Assembly (NCBI GenBank): GCA_017506865.1 | Contig: JAFCMP010000081.1 | Location: forward strand, 248,001 to 312,000 | Length of the DNA stretch: 64,000 nt | Direction of reading: 5' to 3' | Source: Tribonema minus | Lineage: Eukaryota > Sar > Xanthophyceae > Tribonematales > Tribonemataceae | Shown: positions 12,882-24,400 of the stretch, piece by piece | Position numbering within the stretch: the stretch's first letter is position 1 | Layout of the letters: each line of letters starts with the position of its first letter | The notes under the pieces: generated by a model | What the model saw: only the letters and a program-made list of their open reading frames with translations | The model's database searches: none | Told to the model about the DNA's origin: nothing | Translations under genes and position numbers: made by a program

Positions 12882-13214
12882 CATGCTCAGCTTCTCGTCG
12901 CTGTGCAGCCACTGCGTCTTTTCCCCGTGTGACTCCCCGACAGACAGCACAGCATCCCTGGCCAGAGTGAAAAACCCAGGGATTAGGGACTGCACCGCAT
13001 CACCCCCATTGAAGTCCCACCAACATATGTGCCTCTTGCCGCAGTCAGCGCAATCCTCTGCAACACACAGAAAGTCAATGAAATTCTGGCCACGGCGGCA
13101 ACACGACTGGCGCACGCATTCCCAGCCTCCGAGTTGCTCCTCTTGCCGTGAGAAATTCTGCAAGTCCTGCAGAAGAGCTTCTTGGGCCTTCATGGGATGA
13201 GGTGTGATGGCCAC
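12882..13214 (-). CDS. Candidate 5' exon of unknown gene
   Basis: An open frame of 111 codons from ATG at 13214 (a second ATG lies at 13193) to ATG|GTGAGA, a good donor, at 12882. The product is Cys/Trp-rich (WECVRQSCCRRG, DCADCGKRHICWWDFNGG) and has balanced composition, unlike the polyalanine shadow frames around it. It may be the 5' exon of the armadillo gene or a separate short gene. I do not recognise a family, and the next exon is not certain. Confidence 0.4.
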
Positions 13215-13420
13215 GATGGCTGCACCACAGCAAGCTGGTACCCCCTTACTTACAGCATGCGCCTAGAGCTGTCGGCGCTAGAGGTCATGCGAATTGCATG
13301 AAGTTCTTCAAGGGTTCTTGACAGTTCAACAGTTACAAAGTAACCGATATAACCCAAGTTCAAGTTCAAGTTCGAGTTTGCATCCTTGCCGCCTTTGTTC
13401 ACAACAACAAAAAAATGTCA

Positions 13421-13620
13421 GTCTGATGCCAACTGTTGTAGCAGGACTCTCCATGACGCAACGCCGTTTTCAGCGTGCGGCTTGCGTAAAAGCGAGAGGC
13501 ATTTGCATTGCCTACTCGCACGATATCATGCCGCTTATATTCACGGGAAAAAGAAAGTCTGATGCCAATATGTTGTAGCAGGCCTCTCCATGCCGCAAGG
13601 CCGTTTTCAGCGTGCGGCGT
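13421..13620. repeat. Direct repeat, ~62 bp copies, 136 bp apart
   Basis: 13421-13482 and 13557-13620 share GTCTGATGCCAA, TGTTGTAGCAGG, CTCTCCATG and CCGTTTTCAGCGTGCGGC with a few substitutions and one small gap. Nothing coding is recognised in either copy. Confidence 0.8.
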
Positions 13621-14533
13621 GCACGAATTCGAAAGCAAGATATTTGCATGTTTTGAGGCAGGAATTGCACATGACACCGTACAAGCACTTGTCAGGCAGC
13701 ACAAACTTTCAATTGGGTGCACAAGCAGTTGCATTGTCTGCTCACAAGTAACGCTGTTAGCGCGTGGCCACTTCTGAACTGCCACATGTCGTGTTGTTGG
13801 CCAAACGATTGCACGCAGAAGAGAATGTTGGCAAGCAAGTTAGGTTTGGAGCATAGTGCACAAGTCTTTTACAAGTGATCGGCAATGCGCGTTGAGACAC
13901 TTTATGTGTTCTTGAAGACAGCTGTATATTCTGGTTGCAAGTCCATGGACATCCACCATCTGGGCTTTGCGCCCTGAGCGAGATCAATGAAAAGTACATG
14001 CCAACTTCAAGTTGCTGCCGCATTGCATCGCAGTTAATGCACAATCGGAGCGCATACACGCGACACGTCATGCACACACAGCAGGCCAGCAGACGACGAA
14101 ACCACAACAGCAGAAACGGCGACACCAACTGGAAACTGCGCCGTAATCTGTCATTAACACAAAATAATGCCCTCTCCCTACTACATACAGCACCACGACA
14201 CACATGTGTGACACAAGGGCGGGTCAAATGCACCCGCCGCTGGCTAATCTCCCGGCTCCCCCCCCTCCCCCCCACTATTGACGCCACCGGCACTTCTTCA
14301 GATGTGAAGGTGCGCTCTGCCGCAGCATGCCGTACACATAGGCTGAACAAGGGGGGGTCAGGTGACCCCCACCGTACCTCCCATCAGGCGGACTCACAAG
14401 GACGTGCCAGTGTGCGGCAGCCCAGCCTTGGCTACGCAGGAAGTACTGCTGCGCGACGCAGCAGTAGAGATACCGAGGCAGCAGGAAGAAAAGAGCCAAA
14501 TCCCCCCCCTTCTTCCTCGCTATGAGCTACCCC

Positions 14534-16699
14534 TCAAGCAGTCGCTGCTGCTGGCTGCTTGATGCCCTGCTTCTCAAACCACCCCTCCGGGTCGTTGAAG
14601 TCATAGCCGGCCGCTGCGGCCTCGCGCTCCTCGTCCGTGGGCAGGTATGCGCTGCATTGGGTAGGTAGGCATGAATGGTCAGGACGTGATGTAGGGTATG
14701 TATGAGAGGGTATAGGGTAGGCATGTATGACAGCATCATGACTTCGTTAGCCTATACGTGGGCAGGCGCACAACGTGCGTGGTGGCGCAATGTAGCAAAC
14801 TTGATGTCACGCATAACTTGTGAGGAGGTCTGTTGTTGAGCACATGAGGTGTGCCACAGTCACCCAGCCCAAAAACATGCACGTGATGTTGTGGGTATGT
14901 TGTGGGTTATGCCAGCAGATTCCTGGTGCCATGAAGTTGACAATTTACCACTGGATAACTTGAAGTTAGTGGGGAACGACCACAGCGCTCACGTGGCGGT
15001 GTGTGTAATGCGTCATTCAGACGCTGTGGGTTCCTGCCAGTTAAAAACTGGTGTCATTGATGTCGTGCATGGTGCATCCCAAATCTACAGCGCCCCGCAG
15101 TACAGTGCAGTGCACTCTGTGCTGGTTGGTGACGAGCGTTGCTACTGCAGTACACATATCAAAGAGTACGTAGGGTCAGGCGTGAGCGTCACGGCGCGAC
15201 TTTCCTGTAGACTACAGCAAGTGCTCGCTGATGCATGAGGTGCAGCACGTGATGTGTACAAACTGGCGCTTTGACAGTGCGTCACATGTGTACACACGCG
15301 CAAGCTGTCTGTGCGCAAGAGCGCAGTGCTGGCGTGCACAGCGTCACGATTCCCCGGAAATCGCCCGGCGATGATTAACAAGGCTCATTATAGCAACAAT
15401 AAGCAATGCTGAGCGCCACTCTAACGTGACGCTGTGTGCGAGTGGAATACTTCAACTATGACTTGAAGTCTACAACTTCAAAGAATTGTGCGCCTGACGC
15501 GCACATGCACAGGCGTGCATATTGGACAGGCTGTAGACTACCAGGATGGTGAGGCCTGTATTCGCACATCAATGCAACCCCAACGAGGACTGCATTATAA
15601 AGCACCCGAGCCATGAAAGCGCAACACTTGTCACGTGAGTGCTGACCGTCCAGCTGGATAAGCGGGCCCAGCAACAACTGCAGAGCCTCATAGAGTATTT
15701 GATCGCGCAAGCCACTTACGAGATCCAGTCGAAGTTGGGGTTTGGCTCGTCCTCCCAGACCTCCTTCCTGTCATTTTCCCTGTCCCAGCTTGCATCTGCG
15801 CTAAGCTTCTCCAGCTGCAAGCCCGCAGGACGGTGTTGCCCCCAGAGCGTTGATGTAGTTAGTAATTGCTACTGTGATGTACTGCATGCACCTGCTTGCT
15901 TCTGTTGAGCTGAGGGCATGCACCTTGCTGGCTTGCGGTCATGATCATGATATTGCTATGTTCAGGAAAAGCGTGCCAGCATGATGGCAGCTGGCATGGT
16001 ACTGTATTGCGCCACCAGCAGCTTTCATGAACATTACCATAGTTGCTACTTGAAGTACTTCAAACTGTAATGATGCCTTTCGTGTAGCACGCCTGATAGC
16101 AGGACGTTGCATTCAAGATCAACTCTCAGATGCAGCGCCAGGGATAAGGGCAATCGGAATGCAAACAACAGTGAGAATCCTTTAAAAAATTAGTACGTGC
16201 TCAGCAGCAAGCTCATTGACCTTGTCCGCATTGTGAGCCAAACTACTGTAACCCTGCAGTACTAGCAATCAGGTTTTCACCACAGTTTCACGTAAAAAGC
16301 TTCATTCAAGAAAAGCCGATGGCCGTACCTCTACCTGCAGAACATTATAGTGTGACTCGACGCTGGCATTATGGCTATGCTGCAACACAGAGAGCCTGAG
16401 TGTGCGTGATCACGTGTTGTGACACTCTCAGGACACAGCGGCAAATCGACGGGATTACGAGTGCACCGCAGCCGACACATGCATGACGGGCCGCTCCCAT
16501 GCAATGCAGCAGCAACTCCTGAAGCTGCACTCACCAGAGGATTCTTCTTGGGCTCGCTCTTACCATCCCATTTCATGCTGAGAGCAGGGCTTCGTGAGCA
16601 GGAGCTGTGTGCGCGGCACCACGATGTGGCGACAAATGCGTGGGCCGGCAGCAGGGCCAGAAGGGCTGCTGCTGCGGTAAAAGCAAACCTGAGCGCCAT
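14534..16699 (-). CDS. Small plastid-targeted protein, 125 aa
   Basis: Exons 16699-16535, 15814-15720 and 14651-14534 sum to exactly 126 codons including the stop, with matching phases (TC|C makes Ser at the second junction). Residues 1-21 form a signal peptide ending LLPAHA, followed by Phe22 (FVATSW) and a Ser/Arg/Cys-rich stretch to about residue 38 (SPALSMKW). This bipartite layout, with Phe at +1 of the signal peptidase site, is the known import signal of red-derived secondary plastids, so I infer plastid stroma. The mature part is short and acidic, with KLSADASWDREN, EDEPNPNFDWIS and GYDFNDPEGWFEKQG; the aromatic/acidic motifs suggest a small accessory protein. I do not know its function. 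Donors are GTGAGT and GTAAGT. The spaces 16534-15815 and 15719-14652 are introns with nothing recognised. Confidence 0.75.
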
Positions 16700-18417
16700 G
16701 GCTTCTGCAGCGGCACAAAACACATGCAGTGGACGAGGTGTGCATGTTGACAAATGCCGCTCGGCGAAGAAGCTACAGTTTCAGCAGGAACTTGATTACG
16801 CGCAAAGACGAAGATGCATGCGCTCGCAAGCGGAACGCAACGCAGCACAGGGCACCTCTTCTCTACTCACCTGAGCTTGCGCCGCACTACGCTGCTGGAA
16901 GTGAGCGAAACAGAAACAGATTGAAGTGCAAAACTTGAACCTCAACTTCCGCGTTTTGTATGAGCCTGGTTTTCCGTTCCCACACGTGCATGTATGTGGG
17001 CAGCCTGCGGTACTGATCCCTACTCCTCGTGACGAAAGCTATACATGTGTCACAACAGTGAGCTGTGGGCAGAAGAGATCATTCATATCAGGTCGGCACT
17101 ATTTAAAGAGCCTCCCATCAAGGGGGTCTTGCTCCCATGGCCATTGCATGATCCGTGCTCGCTATTAAGATGCATCAAGGGCATGACCTGCTTCTTCTGT
17201 GTTCAGGGTTTGACCGGAGTTTACTTTGACTTGGATCTGGACATGTCAGCTGCGCGCTCTGATGATGTTTGCAGGCTCCCATGGTTTATTGCCATGTACG
17301 CATCGACAGCCAGCCATGCCATACTGTGCCGACGTTGAAACTGGTACACATTTTAAAACTAAGAACATGGCAGAGCGGCGCTCTCATATGCGCGCATGTG
17401 CTCAATGTGTGGCAGGGTTGACAAGCTGCTGCCAGGCAGCAGCGCGCTGACACCCCTCTTCAGCTGCCGCGCTGCCGTTGCCCGCCTCCGGCACTGAGTG
17501 CAAAAAAAGAAGCATAGACGCACACACAAACGTGCAAGTCATGCTAGCGGCAGTGTTGTCACGCTCACAAGCACAAGTGCACAGACACAGTAGGTGCTGC
17601 CCGCGTCAGAAGTGAATAATCTTATTCAATCGCAGAAGCCAACAGATGCTCAAAGACTTGCAAGACACTTGAGGTGGTCTTCCCGATGCAGCGCTCGCCC
17701 CATTTATGCATTGCTTAGCTTAAGAGCTGCAAACTCGCGCAGTTCTCAATTAGACCACTAACGTTTGTGGCACCAAGCACTTGACATGTTGATGCATGTA
17801 CTTACCAGCACTGTATGCATACATACTCAAGCATCACCGCAGTCAAGCCACACAATATACGACCTTCCTCCTAGCTGTCCTCCTTCTACTTGCTTGCTCC
17901 GTTAAATCACTGAACCTAACATTTCCCTTCGCGCTGACCTGACTTTGCCTGGATCGCAATGCCCCCCCCCCCCCCCCCCCCACCTGTGGATACCCTGCGC
18001 CCCACTAGGACAACATATTGAGGCGCCTGGCATGAGCTTACCAGTCAACCCTCTGTTAACTGCTGCTACCTTACATTGGGGCCATCACTTGCGGACCCTG
18101 CGCCTGCCTTTGTACAACAAAGCTGTAGGCGACATGGCTTGTTACGCATCCTTCCTGGCGCAGCGCAGGCACAAACCCATCTTTGACCCGCTGCAGCCTG
18201 TCGCGAGCATGCTACCGTCGGCACCGCCACCACTAGCCAGTCGCTGTGTCAACTTGTCAACTGCCTGATGGGCTTTTGTGTTGCTGCACTGGCCGCTGCG
18301 GCTCATGCACTTTTGACGCGTACATACATCCTCGCAGCACCCCCTCCTAACTGATCCTGTTGTGAAGTCTGCTGGAGCATGCACAGTGCGCCGCGGCAGC
18401 GCGCACAGCAGCAGCGC
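16700..18417. other. Intergenic region
   Basis: Lies upstream of the plastid-protein gene and downstream of the Smr-domain stop codon. It contains a poly-C tract at about 17960-17979. Short open frames on both strands look random. No gene, RNA or transposon is recognised. Confidence 0.6.
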
Positions 18418-21400
18418 TCAGGTCTGTCGGAGTTGCCGCAGCTGCAGCGCGCCCGCATTGCCGGGCACGGGCTCCCATGCAAGGTTGATCTCCGCCAGGT
18501 GCGCCTTGACGCTCTCGCGCAGCGCACACTGGCCGGGGACCGCGGAGTGCGCGCCGCGCCCCGTCACGAGCACGATTCCGCCGCCGCCGCCGATCAGCAC
18601 GCCCGCGATCGGCGCCACAAACTCGCTGACGATACGGCACGCCTCCTCGGGCGTGAGGCCATGCAAGTCGACGTACGCAACGTCGCTCGCGCCGCTGCCG
18701 CCGCTGCTGCCGCGCCCGGTGGCGGCGCCGGCGGCGACGCCCATGCGGCCCACCGCGTTCATGCTGGCATAGATGTCAGTGGCGGCGTTGACGCGGGCCT
18801 CTTCGAGCCGCGCGCTCACCGCAGCGCGGCGGCGCAGCGCTGCCGCATGCTGCGCATCCGTTGCTGCTGCCGCCGACTGCGTCTCCGCCTTGCGCAGGTC
18901 CTGCTGCAGCGCGCGCACGGGGCGGCGCGCGAGCTCGTAGATGGCCTGCGAGCGCAGCAGCAGCGCTCAGTGAGAATGAGCACCGTGTGGCGCCGACAAT
19001 GCCTACTCCTGCTCCGTGCAGGGCTGCTTGAAGTCTGAAAGCGGGCGATGTCAGCCGCTCTGTGAAGGCGCTGCAAGCACTCACAGGCGGCTTGCAGCAG
19101 GTGGAGCACTGCAACAGCGGCGGGAAGCAGATCATGCATGTGCGTGTGTCTGCGCGCTATTTGGCGTTGATCACACCCCGTGTGAAGTCAGAGGGTCCAG
19201 TGCATCATGTGCAATCATGGAATTGACGGCTTTCCATGATACCATGTGGGACATCAGCGAGCCGATGGGATGAGAGCCATTGACACTGACATGTTGACTG
19301 TGCTGCATGTAAATGCAGAGGCAGCGGTGTCTTGCACGCACACAACGTTGCGCTATACACTGCAAGTACTTCTGTAGACACCTGAAGGTCTTTCAAGGTA
19401 AGCTGTTTGCGGCGTCATCAGCAGCGAAACCACCGAACTCTGTGATGACTTACACGTGTGTGGGGTCAAAGGACATCTTTGAGCAGGCACTTGCTGGTGA
19501 TGATGCTCATCTGATGCGGGCTGGTGGCGATGCTCAGTTGCCTCACTTCTTCTAGCTTAATTAGCCGTGTGCAGTGCTCAACAGATTAGGCACAAACTTG
19601 CGTGGTACAGTAGCTCTGATAGACTTCAAATAGGGTTAGAGTTAGGATTAGAGCTAGGGTTAGGGCTAGTCCTACCTTACTGGCTAGTTGCTAACTGGTA
19701 AGGGTTAGGGTAAGTAAGTCCTACTTTGCTAGCTAGGGCTAACGCTAACCCTAATCTAACCTCGAGTACAAGTCTGACTGCACTTGAACCCGTCATAGCC
19801 TGGCACTGAGTCAGGGAACCTCACCTGCTTGTCTTCCGTCCCGAGGTGGCGCGCGCGCGGATCGTAGGACACCAGCCCCACCATCTCGAATAGCACGTTC
19901 TGCACCTTGGCGATGTCAAAGCTGTGTGTAACGAGCAGCTTCTCCACCAGCAGCAGGCACTGCAGGTTGCGCGCACCATCGTCGCCCTCCCCCCTGTGCC
20001 GCACCTGCAGCCTGCAGACGACGGTGCGGAGGCAAAGTTCAGTGCCAGTCAGCTACCGCAACGCAAGGCGGTGGCACGTGACACAATGCGTCGCGCCCAC
20101 ACCCCGCACACACTCCTTGCATTGTAATCCTTTCCCGAGCAGTCTTCACAGCCGGCCACGTTGCTCCTGAATTCAGCTCTAATACTAAGTCATGCCTCTT
20201 ACTGATGGCCACTGTACTTCGACTTCAACTCCAGCTCTAACCCTGATTATCGCCCCTCATTAGCCTACCAACTTGGTGGTGACTCTCCCCTCTCAGGTAC
20301 CAACCCCCCCTTCTCACCTACTCGCCAGCATGGTCAGCCCGCTGGTGAGCGCCCCCGTGCGCAGCAGCTCCTTTGCCAGGTTGCTCGGCAGCTGGCGCGA
20401 CAGCGGCTTGCGGCACAGCGCGCAGCAGAAGCGCATGCACGTGCCATCATCCTCCTCCTCCGAGTCCAGCGCCTCGCGCGACGCGCGCCACTGGCTCGTA
20501 AGGCAGCAGAGGCACGCGGCGTGGCCGCACTGCAGGACGACGGCGAGGCGGTCCGCCAGCTCTGACCAGGCCGTTCTGCAGATCTGAGACCAAGCGTGCA
20601 GGGGGAAAGTGGGGGGGGGGGGGTTAGGGGGAGATGCATGAAGGTTGAACTTCGCATGGCTGAAATGGGCGCTGCTGAGTCGCCGTGGTTCATGGACGTT
20701 GAATCGAGCCGTGCAGCCCGTTTGCAACACGCTCGTGCCAAGTAAAGACATGTTGTCAAGCATTTCTCTAAGACACGATATGACTGCAAGCGTGCCACGA
20801 CGTGCGCCGGCTGCCACCTGGTGTGCTGACCGTCTCTCTCCATGGAGCCGTCTGTCATGCACACATACATACACGTGAGTGCATACATCCAAACAGAATT
20901 CAGGCTCAGGTCGCCCCGCAGCGCACAAGCAATGTCGTGGTCAGGATTGGGGCTCAGCGGCCGCCAACGCACCGGGCAATGCTGGTAGTCCCTGTCCACA
21001 AACCCCATGTCGTGTGCAGCGTCCACGCAGATCCCCGCCTCCACCACCTGATCGCATGTCAAGATTGTCGCCCCCAGACTCTCCGCCGCAGCCTCGCCGT
21101 GGCTGCTGTGCAGGCCCGCGGAACGCTCTGCTTGGCCTCGGCCGCCGCCGCCACCGCTGCCGCCGCCGCCCGCACCGCCCCCAGAGCCGCTCCGCCGCGC
21201 TTGCCGCCCGCTGCGCTTCTGCCGGCGCTTGCGCTCCGCGCTGCCGCCGCCGCCGCCGCCGCCAGGTGCAGCGGCGATGCACCATTCACTGAGATCACGC
21301 GCTGCGGCATCAGTGCGGCCGCTGGAGTGTGGCGCCGCCGCTGCGCTCTCCTCCGCCGCAGCAGGCGCGGGAGCTGCGCAAGGTGGCGTGTCTTTGTCGC

Positions 21401-24400
21401 TGTCTCTGTCGCCAGCATTACCCCCTGTCCGCCCCTGCATGCTGCCCCTCCGCGGCCTGCGGCGCGCTGCTGTCGACGGCAGATGCGGCGGAGCATCGCA
21501 ATGTGCAGAGGCGCCGGGGGCAGCAGCGCGCGCTGCCTCGTCGGCCTGCATATCGAGCCCCTCCTCGTGGAACGCCTGCACGCGTGTGATAACCGTGTCC
21601 TTGTCGTTGTACTCGGCAAACGTCGAGGCGCTGCGATACAGCAACATCTCGTAGCCCTCGGCCATCTGGCGCAGCTGCTCCAACGACTCCGGGGGCACGT
21701 TCGCCATGCTCTGATGTGCCAACCGCCAGCGCCGCTGAGCTTCCATGAAGATGCGCGCAATGTTCCGCGTGCGATGCGGCGCGTCGTTTTCTGACCGCCA
21801 CCTGCCTGTCACCTGCGCCAATGCTGCCTTGCCCATTTGATCTGCAAGAACTGCCTGGCGCGATAACTGTTGCGGCAGCGCAGTGACAGCAGACACGCCG
21901 CTGCCGCCGGGAGCGCTGTCCCCGGCGGCAGCGGCAGGGACAATGTGGCTGGGCGCAGGTATCGGAGCATCGCTACGTGCAAAGACGCCGGGGGCAGCAG
22001 CGTACGCTGCCTCGTCGGCCTGCATCTTGAGCTGCTCCTCGTGCACCGCCTCCACGCGTGTGTGCAGCGTATCCGTGTCGTTGTACTCGGCAAACGACGC
22101 GGCGTTACGATACAGCAACGGCTCGTAGGCCTCAGACGTCCGGCGCAGCTGCGCCATCACCTCCGGGGCCAGGTTCGCCCTGCTCTGATGTGCCGACCGC
22201 CAGCGCCGCTGAGCTTCCATGATGATGCGCGCAAGGATCCTCCTGCGATGCGGCGCGTCGTTTTCTGACCGCCACCTGCCTATCACCTGCGCCGCTGCCG
22301 CTGCCGCAGACACTCCATCTGCAACTGCTGCCGGGACTGATGACATGAGCCGCAGCGCAGTGACAGCACTGGCAGTCACGTCCGACTCGCTGCTGCCAAG
22401 AGCGTCATCGGCGGCAGCAGCAGCGGGGACGGTGTGGTTGGAAGCAGGTGCTGGAGGTTTGCGCGACAAACCGCTAGGCGACCCGTCGCTGCCGCTGCCG
22501 CCGTCACCAGCATACTCCGTTGTGCGCCCCTGCATGCTGCCCCTCTGCGGCCTGCGGCGCGCTGCCGCTGCAGGCGATGACCCGTCCTTGTCGCTGTCGC
22601 TATTGCTTTCACCAGCGTAGCTGTCGCTGGCACCAGCAAAACTCTCTGTCTGCTCCTGCATGCTCCCAGCGGTGACAGCGGCACCGCTGGCAGCGGCGGC
22701 GGCGGCGGCGCCGACGGCAGCAGCTGCCTCGCCTTGCCGCTGGAGCAATTTATCGATGGCCTGGCGTACGGGCACGCAGAGGGCGCACTCGTGGTCCTCG
22801 CAGCATTGGTAGTGGCTTAAGACGGATCTGAAGCGGATGAAGGGGAAGTTCGGGGGGGGGCAGTGGTCCAGCACAGCGAGATCGAGGGGGGCATTAGAGC
22901 AGCACAGTGGAGAGGGGGGGGGGGGGGGGGGGGGGGGTCAAACGAATGTGCAGTGACGGCGAGTGCTGCGGTCTGCAGTGCAGCATAGCGTTCAGGAAGT
23001 CTGAGTGCTGAGCACAGGTTTCTCGCAGCTGCCGGTGCCGCCGCTGAGAGGTGTGTGACGAGTACTTGCTATACAGTGTGACACCTGTTTGGAGACTGAG
23101 CTCACAACTAATGTGTCCTCAAAGTCTGGTTTGCGCGACCGTGCCTCAACTGTTGGGATTGTGACGCCGCCCCCACCCTCGAACAGCGATGGTTTGACGA
23201 ATATACGGCGCACACATGCATGTTGTTGGAGCATATGGCAGTTACATGCTCATTGCCGTTTGCAGGCTTGACGGTTACGGCAGCTACAATTGCCAGTAGA
23301 CAGACTACAATACATTCACTTCTAGCAGCACACGACTGGCGTCGGCCTTCTGTTGCATTTCCCCTTGGTGTCTAGCTCTGCGGGTGTGGTGCAACAGGGT
23401 AGTAAGCAGCAGCTCTCTACGTTGCAACACATGCATGATGCGAAGAATGTAAATTCGTATGCATGTATGCGCCAAGGCGCCAACGCAAAACTGGAGTGGT
23501 CACAACGCGACCGCTACAAGCAGGTCATACGCAGGATGCAGATGCATGCACATCTAAGGGTCAGGGTAAGGCTGACTGTGACCCTATCCGTTGGTGCTAC
23601 TGACTGGTCGCTTGTGTACATAGGGCTACCACCAACTTGAAGCCTGGTAGCGTGGCTCAACTCCGCCCGCACGTACGCTGTCAGCAGCTGACACAGCGTG
23701 CCATATGGGTGCTGGGCCCCTGAGCGTTGCTGCGCTGTCTGCTTAATGGCGGATTTGATGACAGCACGCACCAAACACCAGCGATAAGTCCGCAAAGCAC
23801 GGTCCTGAGCTGTGACTGACGGCCATGCCCTGATCCTGCCAGTATGTAAGACTCAACAGCACATGCTTGCAACATGCGCTGGCGCTCACCTCATGCTAAT
23901 CTATAGATATAGCCACAACTCTTACTCTGCTACATGCAGGCAGCACATCAGGATGCGCACGTGCACCAACCCTGCAAGCTTGCCCGATGCAAAGCCCTAA
24001 GTAGACCTAGCGCCACGCACCTGAGGCTGACACAGTGCGGCACGGTGCACATCTGCACCTTGCACTGAACGATGTGCTGCCAGAGCGTCTTCAGCTTGGC
24101 GCAGTGCTGCGTCACCTGGCACTTGCCCTCCTCAGAGGAGCAGTTGCTCACATGCCACATTAGCAGCAGCCCCTGCTGCTGCTGTTGCAGCACCGCCATT
24201 CGCTGCTCCTGCGTGTACTCGGGTGTCTGCGCGCCGCTGCTGCCGCCGTCACCGCCGCTGCAGTGCGCTGCCGCAGCCGCGGCTGCCCTCAGCAGTGCAG
24301 ACAGGGCACTCGCGTGCGCCGCAGCGGCAGTAGTGCCACAAGACCGCTCTGCAGCGGATGAAGGGGGGGACGGGGGGGGGGTCAGTAGACCACCACAGTG

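Larger units (their letters stand above)
12194..14533. other. Region upstream of the armadillo gene
   Basis: Between the first supported armadillo exon and the stop of the plastid-protein gene. It holds the candidate exon at 12882-13214 and the direct repeat at 13421-13620. A stop-free minus-strand stretch at about 12233-12608 could be coding but lacks convincing homology or clear splice sites. 13650-14530 shows no exon I can support on either strand. Confidence 0.5.

Noticed and set aside
13757-14350. 197-codon minus-strand frame
   Set aside because: No recognisable domain, overlapped by a similar plus-strand frame; no convincing splice sites.
20802-21794. 330-codon plus-strand frame
   Set aside because: Lies opposite the KIX3 and RING-leading exon; composition is a mirror of it and no domain is visible.
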